Origin: Pyxicephalus adspersus
Lineage: Eukaryota; Chordata; Amphibia; Anura; Pyxicephalidae
Assembly: GCF_032062135.1 (NCBI RefSeq)
Contig: NC_092859.1
Location: forward strand, 127,779,391-127,843,390
Reading direction: 5' to 3'
DNA length: 64,000 bases
Position numbers and translations under genes: made by a program. Each line of letters starts with the position of its first letter. Within the stretch, counting starts at the first letter, position 1. The notes beneath the pieces were generated by a model that worked only from the letters and a program-made list of their open reading frames with translations, was not told the origin of the DNA and did no database searches. Shown piece by piece: positions 48,900-61,820 of the stretch.

Positions 48900-50170
48900 A
48901 CTAGAAAAAAAAACCTATTTTACATCAACAGCAGCAGCAGCACCACCAAACGTTGCCTGCTTGACATGATGCACAGCCATAGGCAACAGCCCTGCGTGTG
49001 TGTACTAGAGATAGTGTACTGAATATTATCACTGAACACAGCTTCCTCCTGTACTCTCCTGAATCACAGGGCTCTATAAAGCCTGGGAATGTAAGGGTTA
49101 AACCGATTACTGAAAGAGTCACGGAGCACAGTATGGGGTCACTAAAATCCTGCAGTAATTGTGTAGAAAAAAAAGTCATCCTTTAACTCTTTGGTTTGTA
49201 AATGAAAAAAGAATGGACATGTGTTTCATTCCTACTGATTTAACAAAGGCAGATATATTTGCTATCAATCAGTATTGCATCCTTTGGGCTTGAACTTTGA
49301 ATGATAACATGGGACTACAATATCATGCACACATGCCGTATGGGTTAGCACTTTGGAGTGACAGTACAGGCAGCATGCAGTCCCCGCAGACCCCCGATAG
49401 GAATGGCCGGGTTGCATGCAAGGAAGAAGGATTCTGCTGTATATTTGTAAAAAGACAAGTTCAGACAATGGGAATCTTGGGGAAAAGGGAAAGGATGCAT
49501 ACATACCTGTCACCGGTTTCTTCTCAAAACAAAGAAAATTACATACCAATGCTTCTAGAGTAGGTTTTTTCCTCTTAATCCCATTGCTACAATCCTATAT
49601 TCTCCATTCATCCATAGCATGTTATAATAGGAGGCTGCTTCACAGTGATTTGACTCAAGTGCAATCAGGCATGTTGCTAGTCTGCAATGGTATCTGTTCC
49701 TCTAAATTCCACCGTGCTCTCTTGGCAGCGTCAAATGCATTTTTAGAACTCCTCCTGCTATTTCTATCTATCACTTCCTACTGAGGCACTATTTGAACGG
49801 CCTGTCTACGTTAACAAAATAAGGGACTCGGATTCCCACTTCTGGAAAAAAAAAAGAAAAGGGAAAACCATTAAGAACTAAGCGTAGTAGAGATCCTGGT
49901 GCTTTTCAGAGCTGAGAACTTCACATATCGCTCTTCCTTCTGCCTGTGTTTGTGAATGCAGCACACACTGCAATAGCCACAGCCCACCTCTGTTGAAAGC
50001 AGCCCCTCCACTTGCCAGATTGGGTAAAAAAGGGAAAGCATCAGATGCTTAGTGAAAGTCCTCACACATCCAGCACATGAGATGTACTCTGAAAGCCAGC
50101 AGGTGCATCACCGGCCACATCAATGATAGCAGTCCAGGGTACCGCCTCCAGCTTGTAGGGGAAATCTGGT
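48900..50170. promoter_or_regulatory. Candidate 5' exon / promoter patch for UNC13C
   Basis: This stretch is visibly richer in GC and CpG than its surroundings (for example GCCGTATGG, CCCGCAGACCCCCGATAGG, GGCCGGG, CACCGGCCAC). It contains GGCTCTATAAAGCC at 49070-49083, TATA-like on the plus strand and weaker on the minus. On the minus strand a good donor sequence, GGTGACAG|GTATGTATG, ends an exon-like segment at 49507. UNC13C, 9-12 kb downstream on the minus strand, needs an upstream non-coding exon if the acceptor at 40124 is used. The link is inference only. Confidence 0.3.
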
Positions 50171-50608
50171 TGCTAAGGCCATGTCTTAGCTAACCTTTCA
50201 TTTATCACAATAACGTGACCAGGAGTGACAACTGCACTGCCATTTCTTTCAGCAGAGTCTTTTCAATGCGACTGGATACTTCAACCATAAAACTGATAGA
50301 TGGCTCCTTAATAGTTGATGCATGCTTGCCCAAGACAAGAGCTAAAATGTCCCAGCCCACAAGTTTATTTATGTCATTTTGTTTTGTGGACACTTGTGAA
50401 ACAAACTAATTTTTGTTTTCTTGGAAAAATGCAACAACCAATACAGGAAACAGGATACACAATTATATTAAAGTAGATATAAAACATTACCGGAATACAT
50501 TTTGTTGACTTAGGCTCTGTGTATCATAAACAATTGCCATGTTTTTTTTCTCTTTCAAAAATATATTTATAATTGTCATCTCTTTTTCTGCATCCTAATG
50601 CTCTCTAG

Positions 50609-50687
50609 CGTTTCACCAACTCCTGTCTACCAGCATTTACTGCATATGGACTATACCACACCAAAGCCTCAATGGCACAACAATCAG
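50609..50687 (+). other. Exon-like segment of 79 bases (speculative)
   Basis: A pyrimidine-rich run ending CTCTCTAG precedes 50609 and CAATCAG|GTATTA follows 50687, both acceptable splice signals. One frame reads 26 residues including PVYQHLLHMDYTTPKPQWH, whose composition looks protein-like. All frames are open over so short a span, and I do not recognise the peptide, so chance is a real possibility. Confidence 0.15.
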
Positions 50688-52821
50688 GTATTATTTTAAT
50701 AAAAGTTGCAGTAATTCAATATTTGAAACTACATTAACATGGTGATAATAATTTGGTGATTGGGTTTAAATGTACTTGTAGCATTTAACCCTTTTCCTGT
50801 CACTCACTGAAGCGTTATGGTTTACCAGAGCTCCCCGCAGCAAGCTGACCCTTTAAACCTTTTGTCATCTGCACTTTTCAATTATATATACTCATGGTTG
50901 AGTCAGCATAAAAAAATAGAATAGCAACACAATGAACTGCACCAACAAACAACTGTATTTTTATTTTTGAAAAGCTCTTCTCACCTAAATCAATAAGATC
51001 ACCAATTCCCTCCAGATTTTGACACTAGATATTTCAGTAGTGGCTGCAATTATGTAAGGAGTATTGGGGGCGTTAATGAAAAGGTTTGTAACAATGGATG
51101 GAGGGACTGTTATTTACTGTTTATTTAGTTTTAATGTGCATAGAAACTGCTCGACCCCAAGCACATAGCAAGATTTTGGTTACACATTCATTCATAGGTT
51201 TTTTATTCTTACAGTTTTGCATTACAATGTTTTTTTTTCTTAACATTAAAAGCAAAGTTTAAAGCGTACAAATATTTAATATTAAATATCCTGACACAGT
51301 TTTAACTTTTAGATTTAGTATAAATTTTAGAATTTATTTTGTGTTCCAATAAATATTTCATTACATTTTTTATTAAAAAATAAACAGTGTCTATCATCAG
51401 AATTTATGGGACAGAAAAACAAAAAAGCACCGTCTTTTAATTTTACAGCTCCTGTGCTTTCATAAAAAAAAATATTGGAATGGGAGTCTGGATCCTGAAA
51501 GTTTAGCTTGGAACTGTTTCTTTATTCCTAAAGTGGTAGGTGGCATTGAAGGTAATGTCTGCGTATTATGTCTAAGCAAAGTTCTAAAATCAAATCCTAG
51601 ATTATTTTTGAACTCAATGTGTGCATTTTTACTAACTATAGTTGAAATGTGATCTTTGTTCAATGGTATGTAATGTTTGAATTGCATGATTAACAGCATC
51701 TCTGCAAAATCTCCAAAACTCCTCTTCCTGGCTCACCAATTTTGTGGGAATAATTGTCTGTAAAGGATTTTCCTGGGTGAAATCTGTTGTCTTTTCATGA
51801 TAGGACTGTCCCAAAGGCATCTGTACTTAGCATAGATAATTGTGTTTTTGTGTGCTCATCATCCTACATAAGAATTTTGACCTCCTCAGCCCCATTTCTT
51901 GTCTACAGATGATGTAGGCTACAAATAATGCACAGATGTTTCACCAAGTATGAAGGGTATTTAGATGTCTGTGGGTCAGAACCTACTACATCATATTTCC
52001 CCAAACTACTTTTGATGACCAAACGCTGGATCGAGGGCAGTACCAGGTTTTATATGTATATGACCTTTTTACTTACCCGGCCAAAAAAATCTGTTTTTGG
52101 TTAGTGTTTCAATATATTTTCAGAGGCATGTCTTGATTATTGATATGAGATAATTGATATAATCAGCCTGACAAAGGCCAGAGCATATTTTAAGTTATTT
52201 GTATGCCTTTCTATGAATAATTGTTTACTGATAGGAAGAAAGTGATTAATATGTTGCCCATTGTTACTAAAGCTTGTGATTTTATTCTCTGTATTTTCTG
52301 CACAATTTGAATCAAACTCCCACACTGTTTTTTTTACTGTCAAGAATGTAAATTTGTTTATTGTTGCTGCTATCAAGCACAATCCTAAACCATCACAAAC
52401 TGCCCCCATGGCTGCATAGAAAATGTACCTGCATACATTTGTTTGGGTACAGAGCCAAGATGGGCAACCAGAGATGGCATGGTCAAGATCTGGCCTACAC
52501 GTTGCATCTCCCTATGGGCCACTAAATGTGATAAGTAAGCATGGCTCTTCATTCAGACATTATTCTGCCCTAAATACACCTAAATCATGAGTGTACATCT
52601 TCTGCCCTTTCTCAGGTTTTAGTAAAAACCAATGCTAGCATGCAAGCTGTCTGCCTGTGTAGAACAGAAATCGGAAAGGAGAGATGGTTGCCTTTTAATG
52701 AAAATACTATTCAGATCCTCTGCATCTACTTACCTCAACAGTTCCCTTGCTGAATTTGATCTAAACAACAAGGAAAACATTATTACAGTTTGTTCATTTT
52801 GAGGCATCGTGCTACCTACTC

Positions 52822-53133
52822 TAAGGCTACGTACACACGTGCAATTGTTCTCGTCTGATAATCAGGAATATTGGACAAGAATCTGGCATGTGTACAGTGC
52901 TTGTCGTCGGTCATCGAACAACCGTCATGGCAGATCCACAAACAACGATGTAAGTGAAGGGGAGAGAGTGCACCAGGGTGCCACTCCATTGTTCTCCCCT
53001 CTCCCCTCTCCATAGAGCAAAACTGTGCTGTATGTATAGCACATGTTCATGCATCATGCAGTCATTTGTCGTTGGAAAGGATTGGTAAAGATCCTTTCCA
53101 AGACAATGATTTCAGGTGAAAACGTAGCCTAAG
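52822..53133. mobile_element. MITE with GGCTACGT terminal inverted repeats
   Basis: The left end CTAAGGCTACGTACACACGT and the right end, reverse complement TTAGGCTACGTTTTCACC, share the inverted terminus TAGGCTACGT. The interior is non-coding, with a CT-rich block (CTCCCCTCTCCCCTCTCC) and an internal hairpin GGAAAGGAT...ATCCTTTCC (about 53076-53100). Elements beginning GGCTACGTACACACGTGCA-like are, as I recall, common in frogs. Confidence 0.7.
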
Positions 53134-53929
53134 CCTGCTGCCTGGGCAAGGGTCACTAAGTGCTATCTTCCAGTCACCAAACTGTTATTAAATTCATATT
53201 TAACTTTTATCATACACAATAAATTTCTGTATGAATTCCATTTTGTTTAAGCACAACAACAAAAAAATTGTTGCAATGTTAGATGCAAGAACTATACCTG
53301 CAATATCCTATATTAAGTTATAAACTCTAACACTAAAAAAGTTTTATTTCAACCCTGGAACATTTTTGCAGCTAAATACAAAGTTGTTGAGAAAGATATT
53401 GCGCAACCAATCTTGTAATTAAGGGTTGGTGTCCGAACAACAGTTAATCAATACAGACTGCTTACTGACCTGCTGATTGGACAATAAAACCACATTACCA
53501 AATGAATAAGTCTTTAATTCTGCTCTTTCTCTGCCAGATGCACAATTGCTTTGCAGTGGAGACTACCTAGCTAGTGTGTGGTCCTACCACTCCCTGTATG
53601 CGTGCTGCTATATAGGTAACTATAAGAAGCAGATATCAAGACTGGGTACATATACTATTACCATTTAGGGATTCATATTGCGCAATTCCTTCTTGATCTG
53701 CATAAAGTTCGGCTTTCATTTTCTGAATTGTAATTCTGTGCAGTGGTGAGATGCCCAAATCTTTGAGGATTCTAGGCAATATTTTCTGCAACCCTGTGCA
53801 GGGATATTACTAACAGCTCCCTTAATGGTTTATTTCACACTGCTGATTACTAAGCAGAAGCACTTGAATTTAAAATGTGCAATTTTGCAGTGTCTCGTTT
53901 TATGGAAGAATCTGACTAGTGCCTTCCTT

Positions 53930-54110
53930 TTCCTTCCAAATCAATATCTATCCATACATTAGATTATGCTAATCTGCCACATATGCATTAATTACAGCTG
54001 CATTGTTTTGATGGTGTCAAATGGGATTACTGCTTCCATCAATCAAAATGCAATGAGACTCATTCAGCACATGTGTTGTTGGATTGTCATTCATTGTTAA
54101 TGATCACTAA
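53930..54110. promoter_or_regulatory. Possible conserved non-coding / enhancer-like stretch
   Basis: A dense cluster of homeodomain/POU-like AT words (ATTAGATTATGCTAATCTG, ATATGCATTAATTACAG, GTTAATGATC) alternates with E-box-like CACATGTG and CAGCTG words. It is free of simple repeats. This pattern is seen in vertebrate neural enhancers, but without an alignment it is only a suggestion. Confidence 0.2.
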
Positions 54111-56199
54111 ATGCACCTTACGAAAAAAAACTGCTATTCAATGCCATGCATCAATGTGTGGTGTATTTAAAAAATGTGTCATGGACTACATTTGGTGTGA
54201 TGTGCTGCCTTTTGTCAATGCAAACATTGATGTTTGTGTTTAGTAAAACGTGTTGTGTTCTTATTGTGGGAACAAGCCCTTTTGCCCTGTCCTTGGCTTA
54301 TTGTTTAAACTTAATGACTATTAGGATATTTGTATTTGGGGATTTTTCCAGAGTAATATATATATATTTTTTATCCTTATTCACTGTTCAGTCTTTAATT
54401 CTTTTTTAAGTGTTTTTTTAGTAAAATGTATTCTTGAAATAGTTATTAGTTATTAGCCTGATTTTTTTAAGTGGTGATCACTCCACAAAATAAAATTGAA
54501 GTAGAATTAGTGTGTTATCTGTTTACATAATTCCATAGTTGGTCAAGAAGGGAAAAGATACATGTCCACTGAGTTTAACCACAAGGGAAAAAAAATAAAT
54601 TATATATATACTAGAAAACTTCAAAACCTTTACTCGCAGTTAACAACCAGAAGAAGGCAAAAGAAAAACATCTTATAAATAGGGGAAATGTTCCTTTATG
54701 GAACTCAATGGCAAAAGCATATTCTCTGGATCAACAGTCTCTGACATCAATATTTTTACAATGTACTATCAAGTTATATTCTGTACATTTAGAATTGCAT
54801 TAAGATTCTTCATATGGAGTTTGTTCCCTGTTGACTACAATGTAAAAAGACAAAAGCCAGCAGGAACAGAACCGTATCAAGCAGAATTTGAGCAAAATGT
54901 ACTAAGCAAAATGTACTGTTCATGCCAAAAGGTAATACCATATTTGGATTATGCTGATTTATCTCTTTTGCTTTATAAAAACAAAAAGATTCAAGCAAAC
55001 ATACTAAAGAAACATATAAGCTGCTACTGCCCACCTTCCCCTCCCTTCTAGAAACCAGAGAGATTAGTCATAAAAATAATAAAGATGGATTTAGAAAAAG
55101 GCAAAATGGAAACAAACAATTATCCCATCTTCAGGAAAGCTTCATCTTTAGTTAATCTTAATGACGTTATGTGTATAAGTAGTGCCTAATGCAGCTTCAT
55201 AAATTGACAAAACAATCTGATACAATAGGCTTGACTTTCCAAAATTATTTAAACTGTTCACTTTAAGTGCAATGTAAATTCACCCAGCTAGTCAGTGGGG
55301 AGAAGCTCAGCTCACTTCAACCATCCAGTCATGCTCAAAAAAATTCCTATGTGTTTTCATTTCCAGGCATGTGATTCATTACAAAGTAAAATCCCCTTGC
55401 CTATTTAGCTAACTAAACCAATATTGTCTTTAATGTAAACCTGTCACAAACTAAAACAAATCAAATTGATAATAAAAAGGTTATGCAAAGTCAAATCGCC
55501 CATTAGATCCAGAGATAAAGGTAGCTGATAATATAGGAAAAGCCTGGATGTTGAAAAGTTGAAACCTGGCACACCATTCCTGTACATTCCAACTGGCTCT
55601 TCAGTTGGATGACCAACAAGGCTTAAAAAAAAGTTGAATACAACTGTGTAATTTAGTTTAGCCTTGAAGTTTGAAGAGAAAGTAAAATAAATAAATCCCA
55701 CCCAGGCAATCTTATAAAACTGGTAAGCAATGTCCCATCTGGTCCACAAAGGCAGACGAAATGCATGGATCATGATATCTTCACATCATCCTGTTGTAAA
55801 TATAAATGTGGAATATATTACACAGTTGCTATTCCTAAATTGTTGCATCTCAGTGCTTCTGATTTTTTTGCAGCCACTCCCTGTCTACATGTGTGTACTC
55901 CCACTCCTTTATTATTACATACTTTGGATGTGGCCTTCCAGGAGATTTACACAAAGGCAGTACTCCTGTACTGCATCACATGCTTTTATTGCTCCTTTTT
56001 ATACAGCACAAGACTTTATTAGAATGGCAGATGTTGGTTTGCATTGGATTGATTCTACTGTAATCAAGTAATTCTCAAGATCTCTATTGCCCATATGTAT
56101 TCCATGTTCTAATGTAAATGGGACAATGCTAATATAACTGTTGCCAGAGTAGAGATGAATAACAATATGGTTAAAAATAACATTGATATTCATTAATTA

Positions 56200-56283
56200 T
56201 TTATTATTATTAATAATAAAATAATAATAATTATAATAAACAGGATTTATAAAGCCCCAACATATTATGCAGCACTGTACATT
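56200..56283 (-). mobile_element. SINE tail fragment with AAT tract (copy 5, minus strand)
   Basis: On the minus strand it reads GTACAGTGCTGCATAATATG, TTGGGGCTTTATAAATCCTG, then an ATT/AAT tract. This corresponds to the L2-like tail of the SINE family seen at 191 and 18587. Confidence 0.65.
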
Positions 56284-57052
56284 AATTTGGCATTTAGTAC
56301 CATAATGTCATTTTGCTAGGATCCTTTTGCAAAATATTGCTGCTTTTTAATAATCACATTATTTTTTTTCTAGATTGGAACAAGAATATTCCCAACCACC
56401 AAACACAATGATCAGTTTTTTTTTTAATCAATCCTGCAAAATTCTACAAACAACAAAACCCTCCCCACCCCCACCCCCTAGAGCTTTCATTCCTAATTCC
56501 TGCATTAAAGGGAAGAATATCAATTGCATTAGCAAAATCCAAATTTGTGACATCAATAGCATTTTCAAAATCCAATTTTGAACTTACCTCCCCCTACAAC
56601 CATTCCTGATTTATTCATGATGAACTATCTATATTGATTTCTGTTATATTTTTGATATCTTACATTTTGACATTACCCTTTCACCCCAAAGAAGTCAGGC
56701 TTTCTGGTCTTAAGTCTTGCTAGTCTGGTTACCCTTCTTAAAATTGTTGCAGCATCATTTGTACACCAGTTGTGTGAAAATGCCCCTAAAAAAGTATCTA
56801 AGAAGATATTGGAATTTTAGTAACTGAACTTGTTCCCTTTAGGAGATGGAGACATGGAGATTGGACTGGAAACGTTGAATGAATTGTTTACCTCAACTAA
56901 ATGATTGTCAACTTGACATTCTTTTATCCGCACAGATAAAAATATGTATTTAGGACTTTGTTTTAATTTAAAATTGTATTAATAAAAATACTTAGTTTAT
57001 TTTTACATGTCAAAGGGTAAGAGGTCAGCAACCACGACTCAACTATCTTTAG

Positions 57053-57258
57053 CACCAATTCTCAACCAGGGTTCTGTGGAACCCCAGAGTTCCTCCAAAG
57101 GTTGTCAGGAATTATTTGATGGAGCTCATTGATCCAGCCCTCCCCCATTTGATGAAGTCATGCATTCTTTTCAGTAGACCTTTTTACCCATTATTTTTAA
57201 AAGACCTGAAAACTATTTAAAGGTTTTCACAAGGGGTAAAAAAGTTTGAGAAAGGATG
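57053..57258 (+). mobile_element. hAT-Charlie-like MITE (copy C)
   Basis: The left end CACCAATTCTCAACCAGGGT, then TCTGTGGAACCCCAGAGTTC, closely follows copy A. The right end GTTTGAGAAAGGATG is a decayed inverted terminal repeat. The flanking octamers no longer match well, so this is an older copy. Confidence 0.7.
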
Positions 57259-57540
57259 TTCAGTAGTATTCCCCTTCACCAGGGCAGCTACAGAAAAGGT
57301 TATGTAGGGTCTTGACGGGGATCAGACCTTCCGAGTAGAGGAGACAGCATGACATGCAAGGAAGGAGAGGGCTGCATTTTTTTTAATTGCCAAGTCTTTA
57401 TTTAACCATGCAGTCTTACAATCTATAAACATGAATCGTATTCTAAAGTTGACAATTTTGACATTCAGATTTTGTACAAGGGGACGACCTATGTTTGTTA
57501 TCACATGTATAGTGTGATTTATCCACATATTAATATTAGG

Positions 57541-57642
57541 AAACTTGTGTTTATAAAGTGATGGCATATTATGCAGCACTTTACATGGTCCATAGTCATG
57601 TCACTAACTGTCCCTTATAGGACTCACAATCTAATGTCCCTT
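57541..57642 (-). mobile_element. SINE 3'-half fragment (copy 6, minus strand)
   Basis: On the minus strand it reads GGGACATTAGATTGTGAGTC, AAGGGACAGTTAGTGACATG, ACTATGGACCATGTAAAGTG, CTGCATAATATG, matching the 3' half of copy 1 in order. The head is missing. Confidence 0.75.
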
Positions 57643-60130
57643 TAACAGTGAAATGTTATTAACATAGTTTAAGACCAATCTTTCAGGTTTTGTGAATAAA
57701 AAGCATGTCGATTCACCACTAGGTAGGTGGTAGGTAAATAGATTGTAGAGTGAGATTAAAAAACAATGAATGACAATAACAAAACAACTACAAAAAAGGA
57801 GATGAATTAGAGTTGTGGTCAAAGAGAATTCCGATTTAATTTTTCAATTAGAATCAAGGTTGATTTGCTCATTTTCTACTTTCCAGCCATATGTATTTGT
57901 TATATGTCCTTGTAATTTACAAATACAGTACATCCCATATTCAGCTTTTGTTGGTTCTTCTGCATATTTCAAGTCATTAGCAAGAAAAGCTTTTCACATT
58001 CATGATTCTAAACATATTGACATGAGGCCAATGAAGCAATCGGTACTGCTGGCTAAATAAAGTATCTACCCAGTAATAACATAGCAAGCTTGTTCTAGAT
58101 TTATTATTTATACTCCTACTACAGCACCTATATATTCCTTGTAGCCTGTGTTTATCTAATTACCCAGAGTTTTTCTTCTTGAAACTGGAAATGTGAATTA
58201 TTGTAATATTTGCCAATGGGTAAATGTTTAAATGTTGGGCAAAGTTCTTCAATTATATTCAGAACTGGATGAATCCAGGTATTTATTATAGAGATCTGCA
58301 TTGTTCCAATCTTCATTAGCCACAATTACTGTAGTATTGCATCAGACTCTATGCTGGAAACCTTTGGGAAGGTCTAAACAGGATGCAATTTAGCTTGCTA
58401 CAGCACTTACAGCACTGTGTATCATTGTCATTCTTTTACCATAATATTCTGTTTTCATCCTACATTTTTTTTTGCATTCAAGTGCTGCTAATCTCCTGCA
58501 TCATTTTTCTTCCTGTTAATATACACTGACGCAAGTATTAGATGCCTATCATTTTTAGGAAAATCTGTGGACCATGAACCATACCTGTGCAGTGTGTTGC
58601 TATAACTTAGTAGTCTCAACAGATGACAAATACATCAATGTGACAATGAAAGAGCACAAAAAGAAGATATTTTTGACTCCATCACAGGAAGTGCCTAAAC
58701 ATGGACCTTCATGGTGAGATCATCACAAAATTAAAGTTGTGTATTTGGGAGGATTTTATTTTTAAAAATTTGGCAATTAGAAAAAGATAGCAGCTTTTTT
58801 TTGGTATTTTCGTCTTCTGTTTGCAACTGTTATAGCATCAATTATTGATTGTTGTACTATAGTCAACTTAACTGGGCAATCAGAAACTCTATTCACTTGG
58901 CAATCACATTTTGTAATTTCTTCATTTTAGAAGACCTGATCAATGGCCATATACTTTGTTTTCAAAGGAAGTAATTGACTGTGATTGTCACCTTTGACAC
59001 AAAAGACATGTTCATTATGTTTGCTGGGTGTTCTGTGGGTTATGACATTCACCACTTTCCAATGAGTAAACAGCAGAAGCTTTCCAATGAACTCTAAAAT
59101 GGTGGTCAGGCTCACTATCCTATTAAATACACCATCCTATAGCAGTGAAATAAGTAGCGGTCCTGTGGAAAAATGGGGACCTTTTAGGCTAATTCCCACT
59201 TATAAATGAAGAAAACCTAAAAATGCCATTTTTGTATAAAAAACTAAATTTTTATGACAAACAAAAACTATTATTGATAGGCCCCTAAAAAAATTTAAAA
59301 CAGCTTTTGAAGTTGCATTTAAAGTTTACATGTCCAAGCTTATATGAGATTTCAGTGACTGAGCTTAGATCTGCTTTAATTTGTATTCTGCAACATTCAC
59401 CCTATATAACATTCACCAGTCAGCTTCATAAAATACAAGCAAATGTTGCTGGCGAATTGGCAGTGACTGAGGATAAATGTGCTTGGATTTGCCTGGTCTA
59501 TATTAATATACCCTACAGACATGAATCTAAAAGATGCAGGCTTATTTCTTTACCTAGAAATGGTATGTAGTCTAATAAATATCTACAACAAGAGTAGTGA
59601 ACCTGCAGATGCTGAATATCAGCCCTTTTCACTTCATGCAAGCAAATCACTAAATGATCCAAGTGTCAATAAATGTTTCTGTACTAAATTAGCAGTGATT
59701 TGCTGAGATGATAATTAATTGCAGCAAAGTCCTGCTCATCACTTTCATGGTTACAGCCCCAAAAGAAAAAGAAGTTTTATTTATGTTTAACAGGAACATC
59801 ACTGTGAACATTTCTAGAGAGGAAAATATATTTACTAAAAAATAATGAAACACACAGGGAACATTTGTATTCATGAGTTTAAAAATTGTTGTATGCTTTT
59901 TTTTTTAATTTTAATAAATCAAAGTATAGATGGAAGCTGTAATCCCAACTTGAATACATTGGAATTGGTTTTAAATGTTCTAGGCATTACTTTTATTTTG
60001 TTTAGTGCTTTTAGGGGTGCAAATAGGATGATGAGATCCGGTAGTTCATTCTGAGGACAACAACATAGCATAGCTCAGAATTTAGAAGGCAGAGAGGGCT
60101 GTAAATAGAAGTTATAAGCACAATGATTGA

Positions 60131-60521
60131 CTAGAATAAAGGTTAGACTGGACTAGCAGATGGGCTAAACTATAAATTGGTAGTCTAGAAGAAGATGGAC
60201 TGGACAAGAAGATCGACTGAGCTAGAAGATGAGTCAAGCTAAAGGTTAGACCAGAGAAGAAAAATGGATTAGGCTAAATATTAGACTGGACTAGAAGATG
60301 GTTTTGGCCCAAAGATGTGTTAGAGTATATTATAAACACTACTAGAAAATGGAATGGGCTAGAAGATAGGGTAGACTTGAAGATAGGCTAGACTGGAAGA
60401 CACAGTGGACTAGAAGATAGACTGATCTAGAAGATGGGTTGGACTAGAAGATAAAGCGCACTAGAGGATGGACTGGCTTAAAGATGGATTTGATAAGAAG
60501 ATAGATTTCAATAAACTGGAC
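60131..60521 (+). repeat. Minisatellite, 17-bp period
   Basis: About twenty degenerate units approach the consensus CTAGAAGATGGACTGGA. From about 60359 onward at least eight successive units are exactly 17 bases long (for example CTAGAAGATAGACTGAT and CTAGAAGATGGGTTGGA). The 5' part has units of 15-22 bases and more drift. The period is not a multiple of three, so it is not coding. Confidence 0.9.
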
Positions 60522-61681
60522 TAAAAGTACCTATAATTTGACAGTTTTGTAAACTATATCTACACAAAAACATGACTACCTTGTTTCTTTCTCTGTGTTA
60601 ATTGATTAGCAGTTAAAGGATATGAAATCTACAGCTTACTTTATGAAGGTTGGTGTTATTACTTTGATGTTCACAAGCCAAAATATAATAATAGCAAATA
60701 AAAACTTCGACCATTGAAAGCCATTTCTTCACATAACGCTCTTCTAGCAGCCTCTGCTGGCAGATTACAGTATTCTTTGTGGCAAGTCTAAATTTGTGCT
60801 TTATTAAACCGCAGTCACCAATGAATGTCCAAAAACAAAGCTGTTTTTATTAAAACTGATAATTACAGGGGTTCACCAAAAAATGGGAACCATTATCAGA
60901 CTAAAAAGTTCTGAGCTGCCCTTTTATGTCTTGAAAGTATGCTGCACCCAATATTTTACTTCTATGCCCTTCAGTTTTGGCTCTCATTATGCTCTTCTTG
61001 TGTATCATTTACATTTTCCCCATGCAACCCGAATCCAATTTCTCAATAGCAACTTTCAGAGTTCACATTACTCGGTGTACTTGTTTGTGAGCGTCCATTC
61101 AATGTATTTTTTGTAATCTTATTGGACCAGATAAACAAGACATTTAAGATTGTTTAGTGTTTCTAGGGGCATGATATCATATATTTATTATAAGATATTG
61201 AATCTTTGAATACATGTATAAATATTTTATAAAGAGGAACAATAAAAAACATAGAAAAGTAAAAATAACATTTTCACCAAGAGATACAGTATTCAGATTA
61301 TAGACCACAAAACAATACATTATTATGTCACCCATTATCACCAGAATTTACATCCTATGTGGATAAATGTTAGTCTGTTCCCTATTTGAGGTTCACAAAT
61401 CCGTACTATCCAACCAAAGCAGGTTAAAGTTACTGGCCTATGATGGATTTCTATGCTGTGTTTATGTAATAACCTGCTGCTGTGTAGCTCTCAGGTAATA
61501 ACCTCAAGTTAAGGGCCATGTCAGATGGAGGATGCTGCTACTAGCTATACTTCATCAGTGGCAGAGCCATGCAGGAGGGAATTCTACTAAGTCATATGGA
61601 CCCGAATGCTGCAAAAGCATTAATAATAGCTACAGAGCAAAATTATCAAGAGCCTAGGTAGTGGCAGAATGTTTTCCTAGA

Positions 61682-61820
61682 GCACTCAGGGAAACCCTGC
61701 TCAAATCAATTTATTGGGGGTCAGTAGGTAACATTCCCTCCACATTGTTGGCCAGTGGGGAGAAATTCCCCTGGAGTGGCGGTCAGAATGACACCATTAC
61801 AGACAGTTACAAAGTAGGTT
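61682..61820. mobile_element. hAT-Charlie-like MITE internal fragment (copy D)
   Basis: GCACTCAGGGAAACCCTGCT, GGGGTCAGTAGGTAAC, CACATTGTTGGCCAGTGGGG and AGAAATT follow the interior of the element at 18808 (CTCAGGGAAACC, GGGGTCAGTGGAAAGGA, ACATTGTTGGCCATTGGG). Both termini are lost or unrecognisable. Confidence 0.55.

Noticed and set aside
49416..49784. 122-codon plus-strand frame near the GC-enriched patch
   Set aside because: No recognisable domain and no consistent splice signals; the minus strand shows the better donor site there.
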